Origin: Hymenobacter nivis
GTDB lineage: Bacteria > Bacteroidota > Bacteroidia > Cytophagales > Hymenobacteraceae
Reading direction: 5' to 3'
Assembly (NCBI RefSeq): GCF_003149515.1
Contig: NZ_CP029145.1
Span: 1,736,001-1,800,000 of the forward strand
Length of the DNA: 64,000 bases
Shown here: in pieces, positions 62,005-64,000 of the stretch
How the letters are laid out: each line of letters starts with the position of its first letter
Position numbering within the stretch: the stretch's first letter is position 1
Translations under genes and position numbers: made by a program
Notes under the pieces: model-generated
What the model saw: the letters and a program-made list of their open reading frames with translations, nothing else
Database searches by the model: none
Told to the model about the DNA's origin: nothing

Positions 62005-63708
62005 GTGCACACCAACTATTACTTCCTGCGCCAGTTGGCCCCGGCCCTCACTGCCCAGCTGCGGGGCTACCGGGTAGCCAGCTGTTTTTCGCAGGAAAAG
62101 GACGAGCTGGTGATTGGGCTGACGGATGGCGGGCGCGAGTTTTGGCTGAAGGCGCAGCTCGGGGCCACGTTCCCGGCCCTGGCCCTGCCCGAAACCTTCC
62201 AGCGCGCCCGCACCAACTCCGTCGATTTGTTCCCCGAGCTACTGGGCGAGCAGGTGGAAACCGTGGCCGCCTGGCCCCAGGACCGGGTGCTGCAAGTGAA
62301 CTTCCGCAGCGGGGCCCGGCTGGTGTTCAAGCTCTACGGCCCGCGGCCGAACGCCATTTTCCGCCTCACCCCCGACGCCCCGGCCCAACTGTTTCAGCAG
62401 CGCCTTCTGGCCGATGCGGACCTGCACCCACTGCCCACGCCGGGGGCCCCGGCAACGGCAGTTGTCAGCCCCGCCCCTGGGGCCCCAACTGCGGCAGATA
62501 CCCGCCCCGCCCCGCCGAGCCCGGCTAACAGCGGCCCACCTGCGCCGTCCCCAAAATCCGACCAATCCGCTGAATCCGATAAATCTGTGGTTCAGACAAA
62601 GGCGAAGCTGCCGCCCGCACTGGCCGACCTGCCGGCCCGCTATCTGCGCGCCCACGGCTACGATGGGGCCCCGGCCGAAACCCGGCCGCGTCTGGTGAAC
62701 CAAGTGCTGGCGCAACTCGAAACCCCGGCCTACTACTACCTCATCCGCCTCGACGGCCGCACGCGGCTGAGCCTGCTGCCGCTGGGCGAAATCCTGGAGA
62801 CGCTGCCCGGCACCGACCCCGTGGGGGCCCTGCGGCGCTTCGTGCCCATGGCGCTGTCCCGCCGGGCCCTCGAAACCGAAACCAAGCAGGTGCGCCAGGC
62901 CCTCACGCGCCGCGCCGACGAGGCCACCACCGGCGCCGCCCACGCCCGCCAGCGTCTGCACGCCCTGGCCCACGAGGCCGGCTACCGCCACGCCGCCGAC
63001 CTCATCATGGCGCACTTACACGAGATTCCAACGGGCGCGGCCGAGGTGGAGCTACTGGATTATTACACCAACCAGCCACGCCTCATCAAGCTCAAAACCG
63101 GCGAAAAGCCCCAGCGCACCGCCGAAAACCTCTACCGCAAGGCCAAAAACCAGCAGATTGAGGAACGCCAGCTCAGCCAGCGCATCGAGCGGCGCGAAAC
63201 GGAGGCCTTCGGGGCCTTGGAGCGGCTGGAGGAGCTGGACACCCAGCCCGCGCTGGCCGAACTGCGCGCCTTCCGCACCTGGCGTAAGCAGCACGGCCTG
63301 GAGCCCGCCGCGGCCGCCGGCAAGGGCCCCACGGAGCTGCCGTTCAAGGTATTCGAAGACCGGGGCTTTACTATTCTGGTGGGCCGCAACGCGGCTAATA
63401 ACGACCTGCTGACCCAGAAATACGCCCACAAGGACGACTACTGGCTGCACGCCAAGGATGTGAGCGGCTCGCACGTGGTGGTGCGCCACCGCGCCGGCCA
63501 GCCCGTGCCCGCGCCGGTACTGGAGCACGCCGCCCAACTGGCCGCCTGGTACTCGCGCCGCCAAAACGATTCGCTGTGCCCGGTCACCGTTACGCCCAAA
63601 AAGTTCGTGCGCAAGCCCAAGGGGGCCCGGCCCGGGCAAGTTATTGTGGAGCGCGAGCAGGTGCTGCTGGTGGTGCCCGCCAACCCCTTCGAGGCCCAGG
63701 AGCGGTAG
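62005..63708 (+). CDS. NFACT RNA-binding protein (RqcH/Rqc2/FbpA-like)
   Basis: A 567-residue protein from GTG 62005 (MHTNYYFLRQLAPALTAQLR). The NFACT-N domain has FPELLGEQVETVAAWPQDRV and RLVFKLYGPRPNAIF; a coiled-coil middle has RKAKNQQIEERQLSQRIERR; and the NFACT-R domain has FTILVGRNAANNDLLTQKYA, KDDYWLHAKDVSGSHVVVRH and a C-terminal GQVIVEREQVLLVVPA. RqcH-like proteins bind stalled 50S subunits and add C-terminal tails to failed peptides. Residues about 150-200 are a Pro/Ala-rich insert that includes KSDQSAESDKSVVQ, encoded by an AATCCG-type repeat. Confidence 0.9.
   Translation: MHTNYYFLRQLAPALTAQLRGYRVASCFSQEKDELVIGLTDGGREFWLKAQLGATFPALALPETFQRARTNSVDLFPELLGEQVETVAAWPQDRVLQVNFRSGARLVFKLYGPRPNAIFRLTPDAPAQLFQQRLLADADLHPLPTPGAPATAVVSPAPGAPTAADTRPAPPSPANSGPPAPSPKSDQSAESDKSVVQTKAKLPPALADLPARYLRAHGYDGAPAETRPRLVNQVLAQLETPAYYYLIRLDGRTRLSLLPLGEILETLPGTDPVGALRRFVPMALSRRALETETKQVRQALTRRADEATTGAAHARQRLHALAHEAGYRHAADLIMAHLHEIPTGAAEVELLDYYTNQPRLIKLKTGEKPQRTAENLYRKAKNQQIEERQLSQRIERRETEAFGALERLEELDTQPALAELRAFRTWRKQHGLEPAAAAGKGPTELPFKVFEDRGFTILVGRNAANNDLLTQKYAHKDDYWLHAKDVSGSHVVVRHRAGQPVPAPVLEHAAQLAAWYSRRQNDSLCPVTVTPKKFVRKPKGARPGQVIVEREQVLLVVPANPFEAQER
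62571..62596 (+). repeat. AATCCG-type repeat inside the NFACT gene
   Basis: AATCCGACCAATCCGCTGAA continuing to TCCGATAAATCTGTGG matches the repeat at 36527-36567 and is read in frame as KSDQSAESDKSVV, between two gene domains. Confidence 0.75.
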
Positions 63709-63728
63709 CTAGGGGCCCTAGCGGCCGT

Positions 63729-63760
63729 AAAAAAAGCCCGCTTTGCAGCGGGCTTTTTTT
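63729..63760. terminator. Bidirectional intrinsic terminator between the NFACT gene and tRNA-Leu
   Basis: AAAAAAAGCCCGCT (63729-63742), loop TTGC, AGCGGGCTTTTTTT (63747-63760). It can end transcription of both converging genes. Confidence 0.93.
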
Positions 63761-63766
63761 GTTCAG

Positions 63767-63848
63767 TGCGCGCGGGGAGATTCGAACTCCCACACCCGAA
63801 GGCACCACCCCCTCAAGATGGCGTGTCTACCAGTTTCACCACGTGCGC
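63767..63848 (-). tRNA. tRNA-Leu (anticodon GAG)
   Basis: On the minus strand the 82-nt sequence has the acceptor GCGCACG / CGCGCGC (one A-C mismatch), a D arm with GTGGTGAAACTGGTAGACA, an anticodon stem CCATC / GGTGG with loop TTGAGGG (anticodon GAG), a long class II variable arm (TGCCTTCGGGTGT) and a T arm GGGAG-TTCGAAT-CTCCC. CCA is not encoded. The long variable arm and the anticodon identify leucine. Confidence 0.93.
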
Positions 63849-63914
63849 AAACTTGGGGCACTGAACCGGACAACTTCGGCCGAAACCGGCTCCGCTGAGG
63901 CGGCGAAGCGGGTG

Positions 63915-63946
63915 CAAAGATAGGGTGGCGGGCCGGCCCCCGCAAC
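63915..63946 (-). promoter_or_regulatory. Promoter of tRNA-Leu, Bacteroidota consensus
   Basis: On the minus strand, GTTG (63943-63946), a 20-bp spacer, then TATCTTTG (63915-63922) closely fits the TTTG-N19-TAnnTTTG promoter of Bacteroidota. It lies about 66 bp before the tRNA 5' end. The remaining bases to 64000 show no further gene. Confidence 0.7.
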
Positions 63947-64000
63947 GATGAACGGCTTTTTTTGCTTGTACCAGAGCCTCGCTTCACCTTTTGCGAGGCA

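Overview
The window comes from a GC-rich Bacteroidota chromosome, most likely Hymenobacter or a close relative (Cytophagales). Signs of this are the SusC/SusD outer-membrane pair, type IX secretion (T9SS) C-terminal tails, an M48/M23/LytTR/7TM-DISM gene repertoire, TAnnTTTG-type -7 boxes, frequent TTG/GTG starts, and a very high density of GGGGCCC words. Taxonomy is inferred from gene content only.

Layout. 1-1430: remains of two related IS4-like (YREK-signature) transposase genes. 1488-1780: a large nested palindromic repeat. 1822-5789: an SDR oxidoreductase, a small secreted protein, and a 7TM-DISM membrane receptor that ends in an IS1595-type zinc-ribbon domain. 6357-21115: a polysaccharide utilisation locus (SusC, SusD, a PKD lipoprotein, GH16, GH128-like, GH5 with beta-trefoil, GH30, GH2-like), split by one complete IS. 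The enzyme set points to beta-1,3/1,6-glucan. 21640-33950: housekeeping genes (TSUP permease, DnaB, Mpl-type ligase, M48 and M23 peptidases, FAH-family hydrolase, Bcp peroxiredoxin, VWA protein with a GldL-like membrane protein). 34017-36358: a small hypothetical protein and an ECF sigma / membrane protein / Spy-like operon. 36565-43297: class III aminotransferase, a LytTR response regulator, its LytS-type kinase cut in two by an IS5-like element, and an outer-membrane beta-barrel receptor. 43633-49364: a complete RND efflux operon. 50377-56082: TerB-like protein, PfkA, MiaA, amidase, glycosyltransferase. 56162-63848: a multi-PAS hybrid kinase with HPt and a stand-alone receiver, an MBL hydrolase, a broken small membrane-protein gene, an NFACT/RqcH-like protein, and tRNA-Leu(GAG).

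How the genes work together. The PUL would bind and import glucan oligosaccharides (SusCD) released by secreted or surface glycosidases; two of these carry T9SS sorting domains. The receptor immediately upstream is the most unusual gene. It joins an extracellular ligand-sensing module, seven helices and a coiled coil to a transposase-derived DNA-binding domain, and is a candidate one-component regulator of the PUL (inference). The beta-barrel/kinase/regulator cluster appears inactivated at the kinase by a precise IS insertion.

Intergenic space is rich in repeats. One palindromic family (GTCATGCT...GAAGCATCTCT arms) recurs at five paired or split sites and two half sites. A second family is built on GTAGCGCGGACT. 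A third (AATCCG words ending ATAAATCTGTGG) supplies a start codon in one place and lies in frame inside a gene in another. Coordinates of domains are hand-counted; family names are from recognised motifs, not from database searches.
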